From: Gambelia wislizenii
Lineage: Eukaryota; Chordata; Lepidosauria; Squamata; Crotaphytidae
DNA: 64,000 nt
Assembly (NCBI GenBank): GCA_030847615.1
Contig: JAUMIR010000003.1
Coordinates: 70,256,001 to 70,320,000, forward strand
Direction of reading: 5' to 3'
The position numbers were made by a program, and so were the translations under genes. Within the stretch, counting starts at the first letter, position 1. Each line of letters opens with the position of its first letter. Below are positions 1-13,800 of this stretch, in pieces. Below the pieces are notes generated by a model. It was given only the letters and a program-made list of their open reading frames with translations. It made no database searches and was not told the DNA's origin.

Positions 1-371
1 GTATGCATTTTTTAAAAATCATTTTTTTTTAATTTAAAGGCCATTTTGTATTGCCCAAAGTACACAGATACTTTGTTGTATCAAGTAAGTTATAGTATAC
101 ATTGGATTCTCTCCATGAGCAAGACAAGAGTTTGGGATCATGTTAAGTTTTAGTCCTCCATGAAGATTCTTATTTCTTGAACACAGTGCTTTCAACATAA
201 TTAGCACTACATTTTAAAAAATGTAATGAGGGATTACATCTTTGAAAAATTCAATATAAATCTAAATGTTTTTGGTTTTTTATTTCTTCTTGTTGGCACT
301 GTCTTCCCCACCCTTCCCTCTAGCATATAATTTGTGACTTGTCAACATTAGAAGGTGGTTGCTATCTCGTA

Positions 372-592
372 GGCTGCATCTGCACTGCAGAAATAATCAG
401 TTTGATGCTGCTTTAACTGCCAAGACTAAATGCTATGGCATCCTGGGATGTGTAGTTCGTTGTGGCACCAAAGTTCTCTTACAGAGAAGGCTAAATATTT
501 TACAAAACCACAAATCCCAGAATTCCACAGCATTGAGCCACGGCAGTTAAAGCAGTGTCAGACTGGATTGTTTCTGCAGTGCAGATGCAGCT
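372..592. mobile_element. palindromic MITE, copy 1
   Basis: A 220 bp near-palindrome. It opens with ggctgcatctgcactgcag and closes with the inverse, ctgcagtgcagatgcagc. Inner arms also pair: the segment around aactgcc and 'cctgggatgtgtagtt' is mirrored by 'aaatcccag' and 'ggcagttaaag'. A second, diverged copy lies at 30438-30662, which shows it is a dispersed family. No coding capacity is seen, so it is a non-autonomous DNA transposon. The superfamily is not established; hAT-like is a guess. Confidence 0.75.
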
Positions 593-2631
593 CTAGACTA
601 GTAGTGTGTGTATGCACAAGATGTGTTCACAATATGTTACGCATTCTTCTGTTCTGCTTCCTGGTGTCATGTCTAACGTTCCACTTTTCAAACCTGCCTA
701 AAAAAAGTCCCTGACTAAAAAGAATTTGTAGGCGTAGTCTCTAGCTCAGCCTTCTTATACAGGGTTTTTTTGTGTAAGTTTTTCAGTATTGGTGTATGCA
801 TCTGGAATTTTTTAAGGATTCTGGTGAATTCTTAGGTAGGTAGAAGATAAAACCTTAGGCTTTACTGGCAGATTTTAAAGGTGCCAATAGCAAATAACGA
901 CCCATTTCTTCTGAAAGTCAATAGGATTTGAGCACATAACTACAGCTTTCCCTTCTCTGTAAGGAGATATTTCTTTGCTAAACATAAACCCTGAAGTTTG
1001 TAAAAGTGCCAGATTTCTATGGTGATCAGTACTTGAAAATTGTGTAAATAATCTGCTTTAATTCCCCTTGTATCCCCTTTAAAGCATCTAAATTATTTTG
1101 TTTTGCTGTTCTGTTTTAGTTCTTATGACTTTAATAACTTATAACTAATTGTGCTTCTTTTAAGTCTTGTATAAATCATTTGGTTTTCTGGATACTATTT
1201 CAGCAAAGTAACATTGATACCATAGAGTTCTGAATTCAGAGTCTAAAATTATTTGTTTCTAGCACAGTTCTTTGTATAAAGTAATTTAAAATTCCTTTTA
1301 TAATTTTCCTCACAACACTACTTCTATTCAAGAAAACTTAAGGCTGAGCAGGGGTTTGAACTATCATTTCCCATGTCCAGATAAAATAATCTGTTTACTG
1401 GTAAAATATATACTTTTGAACTCCTGGTGCTTAAAAAGTAGCAATGAATTGAATAAACATGTATTGCTCCATGAAATACTTCACAATGTATGTAATAGAG
1501 GTGGGACACAGAGCTTTTTATGTACCAGTTGGCTGCAGCTTTTGATTATTTATATTTTTCCAGTGTGGCCATCACAATACTGAAGTTGTCTAATCTGACT
1601 GTTTGTTTTGTTATGTGTGATATGCTTTAAATAGATGCAGTTCCTTCTGAACTCTTCCTTCTGAAGCTTTAGAGTTTTATTTAAAAAATCCCATTTTAAC
1701 AATATCCCAGGTAGCTTCTGTTGTATAATAAGAACAATTTGCCTCTGCAAATTGTTGTCTAAAGCAGAAAAGACAAATGTATTAGCAAAACAAATTTGAT
1801 GGCACTGCACATTCCCTTTCATGTAAAATAATGTGGATGCATGCCATCTCCTGGCTGGGTGACTATGTGAGTGAACTTCTGCATTGATTTTACTGGATAT
1901 GTCACCTTGTGGGAGCTTCCACAAAAATTTAAAGAAATACTATAAAATTGGGATAGATAGGTTGATACTTTGGTGAAGCATAAAGAGGTAGGGTGCAGAG
2001 ATTAAAAATTTCTATACCTTGAGGCAACTAATGGTGTAATAGGGATTAAAATCTTCATAGTGACCATGAGGGACAAAGAATAAAGTGAATACAAATACAA
2101 TTTAATGTATATTAATCCAAGATGGTGATTGCTATTGCTATTCGGTCTCTGCATTGGGCTAAGCCATTATTACAGTACAATGTGAATGAAAAGATTAAAG
2201 CCTCAGCACAAACAAGGGAATAAATATATTCAGAACCCAGTGAGAGAGCATAAGGGTCTATTCCTATTGTGTAAATTATTTTCCACATATAAACTATTAT
2301 TAACATACATGGTCATGACTCCTTACTCTCTCATAATTCAGTTTCAAAAGACAGTTTCTTCCATCTGAGTATAACGCTGAGCTATTCTAGCAGTTGCTTA
2401 TACAGAACATCGACATTAGTAACATTAGTAAAATACTGCTTCTCTTAGCTGTCTTAAAAAACTTTTAGCAGCTGTCAGTTGGCAGGTGGTACCACCGTCA
2501 CTTGGTAGCTGGTTGTCCAGAACCCTACCATGTTTTCAGTTAAGCACATCATCCAAATTTTTGCTGACAGACACAAACCCATTCCAGAGGTTTGGGTAAC
2601 TGAGGGATGGTTTCTTAGGAAATATTCTGTA

Positions 2632-2655
2632 ATATATATATATATATATATATAT
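2632..2655. repeat. (TA)n microsatellite
   Basis: About 12 uninterrupted TA units. Simple repeat with no other signal around it. Confidence 0.9.
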
Positions 2656-3822
2656 CTATATCTCAAATCTCAGCATCAGCACTAGTATGTACATATAAAT
2701 ATGTTTATCCAGGTTCAAGCTCCTCAGAACAGATCAGTAAATAAATGGCCACTTGCAAGTAAGAATATTGATCCTGATGCCATGTTTTCCAGAAAGAGCT
2801 GTTTAATTATACTTTAATTTTAAAATGTTCAGTGTTTTTGATGATACTCTATAGTTTTTCTTGAATTTGAGTACAGAGCAGTTACTGACCTCTCGCTAGC
2901 TGAAAAAAATGTTGAGAAAACATTAAAGTGGCCCTTTGGACCATTTACAAACTCTTCATTTTAATTAAAAACAAATAAACCATCACACTGTTATTTCTAG
3001 TAATAATTATGATTCATACTTGCCATAGAGCCTCTTGCTCAAAGTCTCATAATTACACGTTTGTACAATTATTTTATAGAATCAGATGTTTATCTCTGTA
3101 TTGTATGGGCTGAGTAGAAACTGCAATAAATGGAGGAAACAGTGGATCTTTCTGATGATAGGACTACCTCAGGTTTTGACTTGCAACAGGGCAGAAACAT
3201 GAGGTGCTGATAGTTATTGACAGGAGAGAGTTCAGTTCCTGCATGTTTTAAGTACGAAAATAGTCCAAATGTAGAATGTTACAGTCTAGTATATCTCAAG
3301 AGTCTTGTCATTTAGTTTCTTTGCAAAACTGCCTAAGGAGGATGTTGAACTTGTTCTTAGATGCTGGAACAAAGAGCTTCAGCAAATGCTTGTGATTTTC
3401 CTTAATAAACAAGCACAGCAGGATTGCAATTTCATTGCCACAGAAAATACTAGCAACATTCTTCATAGCGTGTTTAGACATCAGCATATTCTCTTGTAAC
3501 CTTATAGCAAGAGAGGGCTGATTCAAGGAATCTGAGAGATTTTAGGATTTTCAGGAGAGGTTTCTTTTTAGTTGATATAATTTACTATAGTTTTATCCAT
3601 TTTGCTACAGTATGTACCCTCATGTCATTTAATTAGATTTTTGATGAGCTGTCTGGGTCTGGAAGTCTCCTTTTTCAGGGTCAGTGCAGCTTTAATCATA
3701 GTCTAGTGAATTCAGCAGGTAGCACTTCTGTTTTCCCAGAATTTGTGCAGTGTTTCTTGTCCCTGACTCAGTTTTTGTGCCGTTAATCCAGCGGCTCATT
3801 CAGTTTTAGGCATATTATGCTC

Positions 3823-3828
3823 TTTATT
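3823..3828 (-). promoter_or_regulatory. KCNJ13: candidate KCNJ13 poly(A) signal
   Basis: TTTATT on the + strand is AATAAA on the KCNJ13 strand, about 125 bases past the KCNJ13 stop codon. It would give a short 3' UTR. A T-rich stretch follows on the - strand only weakly, so a longer 3' UTR ending at another signal is possible. Confidence 0.4.
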
Positions 3829-3953
3829 CTGCACATTGTTCTGAAGTCATAGGTAGAGAACAAAAAGAGCACAAGAAAACAGGGAGAAAAATGAAGACAT
3901 GATAGTCTAATCCAATTCTTTTCTTTAAAAAAACCTGTTGCCACTTTCAAAGT

Positions 3954-4573
3954 CTATTCAGTCAGATGGGTCTCACAAATCTGGAAGCTGTCAATGTGCT
4001 GTCCATTGATGCGGATCTCCATGTCAGTCCTCTTTGAGCTTTTGGAGTCTGCCCCTGGAAGTTCTGGGATTGTCTTGTCAAAATTCTCCATCTTGATCTG
4101 ATATTCCCCTTTGGCTCCTCGGACCAACATGGAGGCAAAATGGTGGTGTAATATGATCTCAGATGGAAGATAGGATGTCCTCCTCTGGCATGTTTCTCCA
4201 GTGCCTTCTTGTGTGGCTGAAAGGAAGACTACTAGCTCAAAATGATGATGAGCCTCCCTTTGCAAGAGAATGGCTAGAGGGCTTGATGGAGTTATAGAAT
4301 GGTAATATGTCAGGGGAAAAATAAAGAACGGGCATTCTTCAGAAGTGATGCTGTCTAGATGGAAATCTACACTAGTTTGATGAAGCTGACCATTTTCTCG
4401 TTCCTCATAAAGAACTGCAGAAATCCGAACACTGGTGAGTGGGCTTGGGCGAGTATTGGCCACTTGGAACATTAGGTATGGTTTTCCTTCTCTGTGTGTC
4501 ACTACTGCAGAATAGGTGAACCGGATGGAGAGAGCTCGGTTCTTTGGACGAGCAATTTTTGCTACAAAAGCAC
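3954..4573 (-). CDS. KCNJ13: Kir7.1 potassium channel, second coding exon (cytoplasmic C-terminus)
   Basis: This exon carries residues 160-365 of inward-rectifier K+ channel Kir7.1 and the stop codon (3954-3956). The acceptor is TTTAG before GTGCTTTTG at 4573; a glycine codon is split across the junction with the first coding exon. The product is the cytoplasmic immunoglobulin-like domain of the Kir fold, directly after the second membrane helix. Recognisable family stretches include [12 protein letters not shown] at the start, [20 protein letters not shown] and [20 protein letters not shown], and the tail ends in LTE. The frame is intact. Joined with 5391-5868 it gives 365 residues, close to the 360 of the human channel. 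Kir7.1 works at the plasma membrane of transporting epithelia, notably retinal pigment epithelium and choroid plexus. Confidence 0.97.
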
Positions 4574-4597
4574 CTAAATAAAAGGAGAATTTACATA

Positions 4598-4665
4598 TAG
4601 ATCATATATATATGTGTGTGCGTGCGTGCGCACACATGTGTGTGTGTGTGTATATATATATATAT
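4598..4665. repeat. compound (AT)/(TG)/(TA) microsatellite
   Basis: Alternating purine-pyrimidine runs, (AT)n then (TG)n with TGCG steps, then (TG)n and (TA)n. It lies 25 bases upstream of the acceptor of the second KCNJ13 coding exon, within the KCNJ13 intron. It may vary in length between individuals. Confidence 0.9.
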
Positions 4666-5390
4666 GTAGTTTCCTGTTGTCCTTAGTAAATAAAAACCAA
4701 GAACAATTTAGGCAGTAGCTTCATATTAGGATCAAAGTTCTACTATGCTTTCTGTGCTAGTACTTAACGTTGTTCAGATCACCACATTAACTAAGCCACA
4801 GAAATACTGTTTATAGTCAGTGATGTTAAAAACAGAATTGTCTCTGCTCAAATCATTTTTAATAAACATTTGTTTGGGGGAGAGCAAGAACAGTCTTTGA
4901 AAGCTCTCCCATATTTATTGATAGGTTGCGGTCTTAATTGTATTTGCAGAGAAATGTCCAGTTTAATAAAATAGGACTTATTTTTCTGTTTAGAATTGTA
5001 TTGTTAGTTTTAAGCCATGTAGATATGTCTGGACAGACTCACAGAAATCTGTACAGAAATTAACACTACTAACTGTTCATACCCATTGGAATAATGTACA
5101 AAAATATTTTATACTAAAACACTTATTTGGGAAAAACTGACTTGTTGTACACTAACTATGTAGTACTACAGGGTGACATTTTTACTTTATGGTATTTATG
5201 GTCTTTATGGTATTTTTCTCACACTGCCAACATGAATATACATCTCTATAAAACTGCTCTAAAACCCCTGCATTTTTAAAGTATTCCCATGGCACCGCCC
5301 TGTCCTTGCTCCCCTCCTCTAGATTCACAGTATTTTATTTGAGCCATTGTACATAAAGTACTTAATTATGAAATAATATATATAAATTAC

Positions 5391-5868
5391 CTGTGATGAA
5401 TGCCTCCAGCATCAGACCCAATACCATTTGTATAGCAAGTAGAGCAATTGCACTCGGACAGTCTCCACTTGGGAACATTGTGCCATAACCAATAGTAAGT
5501 TGTGTTTCCAGTGAAAAGGAAAAAGCAGCTGTAAAGCTAGTGATGTACTTTACACATATAGTGTGGTTTTCAGGTGGGGAATCATGATCAATCTCTAGAT
5601 CCCCATTCATTTCAGCCAGTAGGTACCAGAGAACTGCAAAAACAAGCCAGTGAAGGACAAAAGATGCAGAAAATACCAGCATCATCCATCTCCAGCGCAT
5701 ATCCATTAAAATTCCCCAGGCGTCTTTCAGGTATGCAAGACCTTTCCCTTGGGCACCATCTATCTGAAGTGTGCTGTGCCCATCTTTAGTGACCATTCTT
5801 GGGTACCGTTGGGCCAGGAGAGGAGCACTAGGTTTGGTGTTGTTGCCTTCTATCACTTCCGTCCTCAT
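5391..5868 (-). CDS. KCNJ13: Kir7.1 potassium channel, first coding exon (membrane helices and pore)
   Basis: Encodes the first 159 residues and one base of the next codon. The start ATG is at 5868, three bases after a TTTTCAG acceptor, so a non-coding 5' exon must lie upstream. The donor at 5390/5389 is ACAG|GTAATT. Order of parts: a short cytoplasmic N-terminus, with the stretch [11 protein letters not shown]; an interfacial helix around [11 protein letters not shown]; the first membrane helix (about 62-84); the pore helix; the selectivity filter TIGYG; and the second helix, [18 protein letters not shown]. The residue three after the filter is Met (GYGTM), where most Kir channels have Arg; this Met is a hallmark of Kir7.1. 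The extracellular loop has the N-glycosylation sequon NHT. The N-terminal dozen residues differ from human. Confidence 0.97.
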
Positions 5869-7214
5869 CTTCTGAAAATAAAAAGTAAAGAACTGTTGGA
5901 TGGTTGTTTATCTGTAGTTCAGATGATGATCAGAGATTTAGTCACATTGGCAGTGGACCAGATGCCCTATGGCTAGCCAAGGGAGTCTTAAAACATGCAG
6001 TTCTGAGAAATTTAATTTTGGAAAACCAGGTTTGCCACTGCTTTCATGGTAAAATAATGATTACCTAGAAAAACCTTAAATGTCAGTTGACTTCTCCAGA
6101 CTTCAATACAATGCATAAGTGTAAGCCAAATTTCATATTTTGACTTCTCAGCTTTAATTGTGATTCTAATAGTTTTCATTTCAAGGTAGTGAAAGGAGTA
6201 TTGTAAGTCTGAATTTTCTAGAATTCAGGAAGTGGGTTTTTTGCCTTTTTAAAAAAACTTTAACAAATATGTGTTTAATGTTTAAGCAAAGTACTCTCTC
6301 AAAGCTATTTCTATTATTATAAATGCTTTTCTAGATACAGAATTCCTTTGGTGGCAATCTCTAGACTGTCAAGTCATATTTATTCCATGAAATTTCCCTC
6401 ATGATTAATTTTTATGGGATTTCAACCTCAATTTTTACTGCTACCAACCATGATATTTTTATTGTCTGGAATTGTGGTACCTGGGATATAGCCTCTTCTG
6501 CTGAACATACTCAGGCCACTGATGATGTAAAGCTGCATTAAAAAGGGGATAGAGAATAATATGTAAAATATTATGCAATTATATAGACTGCGAGGAAGTC
6601 CTGAGGAAACAATGTTGAACTCTAAACCAAATTTGCCAGAGGGAAAACTAGAATGGGTAAGGGTATGATTGCACTCTGTTTTTCACTTTTAATTTTTAGT
6701 GATGTCTTATGATTTTAGAGCAGCTTCTGTTCTTATGGAAGCTGCAGGTGTTGAACCCCCTCCCCACAAAACCATTGTGTTTCTCTCAAATGTCTTCTTT
6801 CGGCACAAAAAAGCTCAGAATTTTAAAGGTAGCAACATAATAAAAAACAAAATCAAATATCCAGTCACAATTTCTTACTGTTTGCTTGCCCACTTAGTAT
6901 TTTTTCTGTAGTGATACACAATTGAAGAGTAAACACCCATTGTTGTTGTGTACATCCATGCTCATTCTTTTATTGTGAACATGTATAGTCTGTGTAATAC
7001 TGTTCTACATTCTGAAGCATTAGTTTTGGACTTGGTGTCATCAATAGCCATTAATATGTGAAGGGAAGGTTTAATGGCTGGTGTACTTGTTAATGGTTCA
7101 GTATTGTTGTTGTTGTTTTGTTTTAAATCTTGAGTTAAGTCTTGGGGGTCCACAGCAAAAGTTATTTAAAGGGGGTCCCTGGTAAAGGAAGGGTTAAGAA
7201 CCACTGCTTTAGAG

Positions 7215-7345
7215 TGCTCAAAGTGCTTCTCATACATTATCTTAGTCATTTTTGCAATACCCCTATAAAGTGGGTCAGTATTATTATTCCCACGTTGTGA
7301 GTAGTTGGCTGAGGCTGAGGTTATAGCAGAGGCAAAATTTCTCAG
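7215..7345. repeat. possible ancient MIR/L2-type tail
   Basis: The order 'cattatcttagtc', 'aatacccctataaagtgggt', 'attattattcccac' and 'ggctgaggctgagg' follows the layout of the conserved 3' tail shared by MIR and L2 elements. It is heavily diverged; the call rests on motif order only. Confidence 0.3.
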
Positions 7346-10300
7346 CTCCTTGATTCACAGCTTAGCTTGTCTGAGCACAGAGGACAAAGTTTTATTCCAA
7401 CTTAATAAGAGGTCACCGATTTATATGAACATTTACTTCAATTTGAGAAAAGAGGAAGTTTACCTAAGAGCATTTAATCATATTAATTCCTAGAGCAAAA
7501 CAATAATATTAATATTAACCTAGTCTGCAAAATGTTCAGTGATATGTTAATCATATTTTCCTAATCATTTTTCATTTTCCTAATAATAGTTTCAGAAATA
7601 AACGATTAATGCCATTTTAGATAGGCCCAGAGAGATCATCATGGGCCAGGTTACAAGTTTGAAGCTCATGTTATTTGATCTAATGGAGGGAGTGGCCTAG
7701 ATGGGGATAATACAGCCACACACACCATTCCTTATAGCAGTATGGTGAACTCCTTGAACATATATGAAGTTTCAGGCCCCGAGGGACATTCTGGAAAGTA
7801 CAATTGGTCCGTCTCTTTAAAAAACAACAACCCTGAAACAGTACTTAGTCTTTGTAGTAAACCCTCCTTGTAATAGTAAATTTAAATAACTGCTAAATAA
7901 AGAAATGCTAATGGCAATATTGGTGTTTTGTCTGTGTTCATGAATATTCATTTATGTCATAAATTTTGTAATGAGCTAGGAGTTCTACCATGCACTTGAT
8001 ACCAACTAGATGTGACACATACCAAAAGTACATTTTCCTTGGTGGGCTTTTCCACTGTGTAAGGTGGACAGGGGCAAGAAATTTCTTTACTGCAGTAGAG
8101 TTTATTTCCTGGGAGGATTGCAACAAAGACTATATGTGTACTACAAGTACATTTATACAAACATTGGAGCAAGATAATTTGTCAGAAGCTTTTTGAAAGT
8201 CCTTGTATGATGGACATTTCTGAAGACATGGTGGAATTCTGACTTCCCTACATTTCAGCCGCTTGGTATTCAGAAAATGTACGATTGTCAGCAGTACTAA
8301 AATACTTATAGTATTAAAAGTGGTGATCTAACTGCTACAAAAAGGAATTATAAGGAGGAATAATTGATGGAACCTTTGTCATAATATTATTGTTGAAGGG
8401 CTTTTTGTTCCACATTATCAGTTTTCTCGTTTAACTTGGTGAATTTTCAAATTATCTTTTAAATTGGTGTATGGTTAAAGATTGGTAACTTCTAATTTGG
8501 TTTAAAAATCAACAACACTTAAATGTCAACATACTGATTATACACCTCATTCTGAGCAAAGTCTAGAAATCAAAAGCAGAAAAATTGCAGGTTGCCACTG
8601 TATACGCATTTAGATAATTCAGAACCACAACTTCAGATACTGAAAATATCATCAACTAAGTTGTTATGCTTGTTGGATATCACTAGAATTAGGACTTCTT
8701 AAGTGTGCGAATATTATAGAGGCTAAATGTCATCTACAGAAAATATTTACAAGATTCAGTGTATCAGTTAAAGTAAAACTTTCATTATAGCATACCATTA
8801 CATCTACAATTCATTGAAACACTGTGTAGACTGATGTACCTATTGTAAATTACTACATCAGGTCTTTACTAGTTATGGAATCTAAGAACAAAAATTATCT
8901 TCCTGGTCATGTTGTGCCCATGTACCTAAGCTTCTGTATTTTGGCCAAAATCTGAGAACTGGTATAGAAATTCTCAGCTTCCACTTAACATTTAGAAAAG
9001 CAGGCCTTGAATTCATGGAGTCAGTTTCAGAGCACAGCAGTAATATCTACAAAATATTTAGGTATGAAGCTTCTGTGTCCTGCCTGACTATATAAGCCTA
9101 TCTTAAAGCTCTGGTCATTGACACTGAACCTGAACAAATCTTGCCTATTTTTTAAACATTTTCCTTCCTCCTACTACACACCACTCCATTTTAGAACATG
9201 CATGCTTTACAAAAGTTCAAATATTGGCTTTCTGTACTTCATTACAGGAGAAGATATAACACATATGCTTTTCTGTAAATATGCATTGTTGAGTATTTTG
9301 CATCACTGTAGTGCAACAGATACGATTGAAAAATAATATTTTCAAGTTAAATAATTCAAAACATTCTTTTAGAAAAATATTTTCTTTTTTTGTAATACAG
9401 TTTTGTGAAGCATATAATTTCTTAACATTTTTGTTGAAGAAAAACTTTTTCCTAGTTGATAATCACTGTAAAAGTGGCACCATCTGTTTGTTCCTCAGTA
9501 AGATTATTTATCAAAACTGCAGTAATTTTACCTTAAGTTTGACCCCAAGTTCATGTCAAAATATTGTATTAGTATCTACTTTGCAGTAATAAATATATTC
9601 CTGTCTCCAGAAAATATGTCAGTTGAAATGTAACATACAATTCTTCAATTACTGCTCAGCCTCATAGTAATTCGCCCTGTAGCTGTTCTTACAGAGTAGT
9701 GAATGTAAAGTTCCTACAGACTAATTAATGTAAAGGCCTTGCGATGTAATTCTCTTGCGGGAGTTTAAGGGTATACATTATTGCCATTGGTAGGGTTTTT
9801 TTTAAAAAAAATGGCATGCTGCACTAGTGTGAAGACCCTGTAATACTGTATATTTGAAACACTGTTCTCTGCTGCTGTTATAGCCATATAGTTTGCCATT
9901 TGCCTAAAGCAAATAAAATTTGTCCCAAGGATGTAGCCAAGAGGCAAGGCCTCCCATTCTCCCATTATGGTGTGAACTAAGTCTTCCAATAACGCCTGTC
10001 AGAACTCAAGTGATACTTCCTGTTCTTTAAATCTAAATGTGTGTTTGTGTACGCACATGTATCTGTGTGCAACAAACATAGTATATATAGTGCTGTGTTT
10101 GTAGGTGAGTATCTAGGTTCAGCATGGTGCAATGGAAGAAAACAGTATCAACAAAAAGAGGGACAGGTACTAAAAAGACTACACTATATAATTCTGGGAC
10201 AGTCCTAAAAAGAGGGACTAGATATAAATAAGGTATGTTGTACCTCATGTAGATTTATCAGTGCCTACATGATTTGATACTTTTACTTCAGTTTTGTTAC

Positions 10301-10679
10301 AAGGCCTTTATTCTATAAACAAGTGGGATATAATTGAAAAGTATTAATGAAAAATAAATGCAGATTCTTTCATTAATTTATCCTTTCACATTTACTGAGG
10401 TTTTTGCATTAAATAGACACATGATGAGAATAGATAAAATAGAAGTGTTTGCATAGATTTATACAAGGTAAGATTGCTTAAGAATAAGAACTCACTTTAG
10501 GGATGTATATGGATTCTGACATTCTAAGTGGTGCACACAGAAAATAATCTAATCTTGTGCTTTGTGATACTGTACTAGGACACATATCCTTAGGATAGGT
10601 CTTACAAAAAGCTGTACAAATACAGCATTGCAAAACAACAATATAATCAATATGCAAAAGGATCTTACAGCATCTTTGA

Positions 10680-10890
10680 GATAAACTGAGAGAAAGAAGT
10701 TGGTAGCATAAGCTTTGAAAGACTTAAGTCTATTTCATCAGATGCATGGAGTGACATGCCTAGGAACACAGACCTTTATACAGTAGCTATTAATGAACAG
10801 GTTGTATGTGTGAATAGCAAAGGTGCTGCAAGATCCCTTTGCATGATTATCCAGACTAACATGGCTATGTCTTTGAATGTAATCAACAAT
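10680..10890 (+). repeat. dispersed repeat, unclassified
   Basis: Contains 'gttggtagcataagcttt', 'tttcatcagatgcatgg', then 'ggtgctgcaagatccc' and 'cagactaacatggctat'. These phrases recur in this order in many reptile genomes as a transposon-derived segment. I cannot assign the family from sequence alone. No coding potential. Confidence 0.5.
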
Positions 10891-13800
10891 TGCACTAGTT
10901 TTCTATCAGCATTACAACATATGTAACAACTCTAAGAGTTATTTTGCATTAATTTTCCTTGAAGGCTTAAAAACATTACCCGGAAAATGCTGTATATTAA
11001 ATACCCTAATTCTGTGTGACATTAATTTGTTTCCTTTGGTTTTACATACTTTTCACATATAGAAAGTGACATTGATTTAAGTGAACAAGAAATTTGTGAT
11101 GTAATTAAAGATCATGAGCTACTTCAATGTTAACACTGTTAAGAATTTATAGAATATCTATGGAGGATGAATGGTGAAAGTTCAGAAAATACGAATGACT
11201 GAGTTAAATTGTTTAAATGTTTTCTGCATTTTATTTTTTATATAACACAGCAAAAGGGTTTCTGTGGTGAGCAAAAAATACTCCTAGGTTCATAAAATAG
11301 AATCCCTCAGATTATTAGTCTGATGTTTGAAAATAATAGAAGTTTCTTAGTATGACAGTTTGATCATAGACATTCATGTTAATTTCAGTACAAATTCAAA
11401 TCTGACGCTAACAAAAAATTAGTTATTTTTTAAAAGAAAAACCCCTTTAGGAACTATACGTATAGGTTCTACTTTGTATGTTATTTAACCCAGAAAGATC
11501 AGTTAACAAGCTGATGTTACTCTCAGTGATTTCTCAGTGATTTCCTGCACAGTAGATGTGCTTCTTCGTGGGATTTTGCCCTGGAAGTTGTCTTCAGGCA
11601 ACAATAGTTTGAAAAGAAATCTACTTTGTGAAAATCCCATGTTAAAGATAGTGTTTTGTTTGTGAGGTTTTTTTTTTTTTGAACATGTCTTTCTCAATCC
11701 TCTAACTTATTTTTGTTTTAGAAAAACTAAAGCACACAGCTGGAAATCTTAATGTATAAAGGAGTGTTCTGTTAGCCTCATGTACTTACCAGTGTCTTTG
11801 TAGCTCTTATCTATCAGACAGGGAAAGGGAGCAAGGTAGACGTCTTGGATATGATAAGTGCACCAGGCGTGTCTCTATACAGTGATTCCAACGCAAAGAA
11901 GAAAGCCCCTTTTGACAACCAGTTTCAGAGGATGTTTGTTCAAAATGGGCTTACAGGTCTCATTCCACAGTTTATAATGTGGGGGGGGTTGGTTTTCATA
12001 TGATGCTGATGTGATTGGTCATTTGGTCTGCAGGGGGGCCAATTAGCTGTGGTCATGTGGAAAAGAATGCTGATTTGTTAGAGATTTCTTTACCCAACAC
12101 ATACCCTAGCAGCTGTGGAGAAATCTACAAGAACTTGGAGGAAAGGGTGCATTTTTTTCTCTTAATCAGGATAGGGTTTTTAGGTTTGCATAATCTTACT
12201 TAAGGTTTTACTTGTAGGTTCAAAGGAATGAAATTCCTCAGATCTGTTTTCCATTCAGCTTCTCTTGTGATAGTTTTAGAGTTCACACTATCAGAGATAT
12301 TTTCTTCTAAGTCAGGCAGGTTGAGGTAAAGGTATGGCTTCTATTTCACTTCCTTCATTTTAAGATATTTTTTATACACATGTCTTAGGATCAATAACAT
12401 GGGTTATCAGTATATATATTAGTATGATATAAATCAGATAGGGGTTATCAGTATAACATATATCAAGTTTGGAAATAAGTTTTAATTAGTTTGCACCTAA
12501 ATCTAGATATAGGACTTCTTTCTCTGTATTTTTGTTAAGATGTCTGCTAATTCATCATTTGTTCATATGATTGTCTTTAAATTTGGGACAAAATATTACA
12601 TATTGCATAATTATTGCTGGGTGGCATATACAGTTAAGACCAAAACTGAGCCACAAATTTGCAGTGAGTAAATTTATACATGGTCAGAACATACTTGTGT
12701 GTGGAATTGATTTTTAAGTGTAACAGCTGACTAGTAAAGGCAGTAGCTGAAATGAGTCCCATAATGTCCAGCTTCCTGAACCACTTGCATGGTTTGTGAG
12801 AGCAGCTTTGTAATGCAGTCCAGCATTTCACATTTTTCCTCAGTTAGCTGTTGATGTGAGGACTTTGATCGAACGTCAGACCTAAGAGGATCTGAGAAAC
12901 AAAGACTGTGATTGTTTGCAGTAAACTACTGAAGACCTGCTGTGAAAATTATTAATGTAGACCAATATAATGCTACTTAGAAACTGAAATCTCTCTCAGG
13001 TTTTTCCTTTTAAACCCCCCACAAAATACAAAACATTAATTCTTCATTTCATTAGAAGAGAACATTTTAATGCATGTTGAGGCACAGCACTATTTAAACT
13101 GAGACATGACTGTGACCTTCATGGCTGTGGAAACACTTCTTGAAGAGACTGCAAGATGTTTTTGTTTTTCCTGTACCTCTCTCAGTATAGCAGGGTGTTG
13201 GCTGTTTTATTTATTACAATCAGCTTTCAGTTTTACTCAATATACTTTTATACCTGTTTTCTAAAATAAAATCTTGCTTTGTCCTGTTATATTTTACTGG
13301 CATTTTCCTGGTACACCTTTTTAAGCTACTACAAAAACGTGCTGATGTAGCAGAAAAATGTACTTTAGGCTGGGGGAAGGAGCAAAAATATCTCAATGCA
13401 GATGGAAAGCTTTCTTACTTTATCAGTTAAGTTCAGTAGTATGTGCAAACGTTTAGGACATTTAGGAAATATTTGCCATGAAATGTTGCACTTGTTTATG
13501 TGAAAGGGTAGACATGTGACAGCAGGCATGAACACTGATATATATGGATGCACTTGTATGAAGTCAGCTTTTAATAAGGATGCCCCCCCCCAATCTAGAT
13601 AGAAGTCACCTGAAATTCAGATATGATCAGATTTGATTGATCTGAGTCCCTCCTAGAAATTGCAGCCACAGCCTGCTAAACCCCTTGGTAAATATTGGGT
13701 GTTCAGGTGGTTTTTTTTTTCCTCCTGCTGAAAAAAGTCCCTATTCCACAACACCACAAACTACATTTTCCTTCAGGGAATTTGCTCTCACACTGGAAGT

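Larger units (their letters stand above)
1..3822. other. GIGYF2 intronic sequence downstream of KCNJ13
   Basis: AT-rich sequence without a convincing coding exon on either strand; short open frames here show no family resemblance. It belongs to the GIGYF2 intron that holds KCNJ13 and lies past the KCNJ13 3' end. It contains one palindromic MITE (372-592) and a TA microsatellite (2632-2655). Nothing else is recognisable. Confidence 0.7.

Noticed and set aside
6699..6911. A 70-codon open frame as a small gene or GIGYF2 exon
   Set aside because: No splice-site support in phase, no similarity to the GIGYF2 N-terminus, AT-rich composition.
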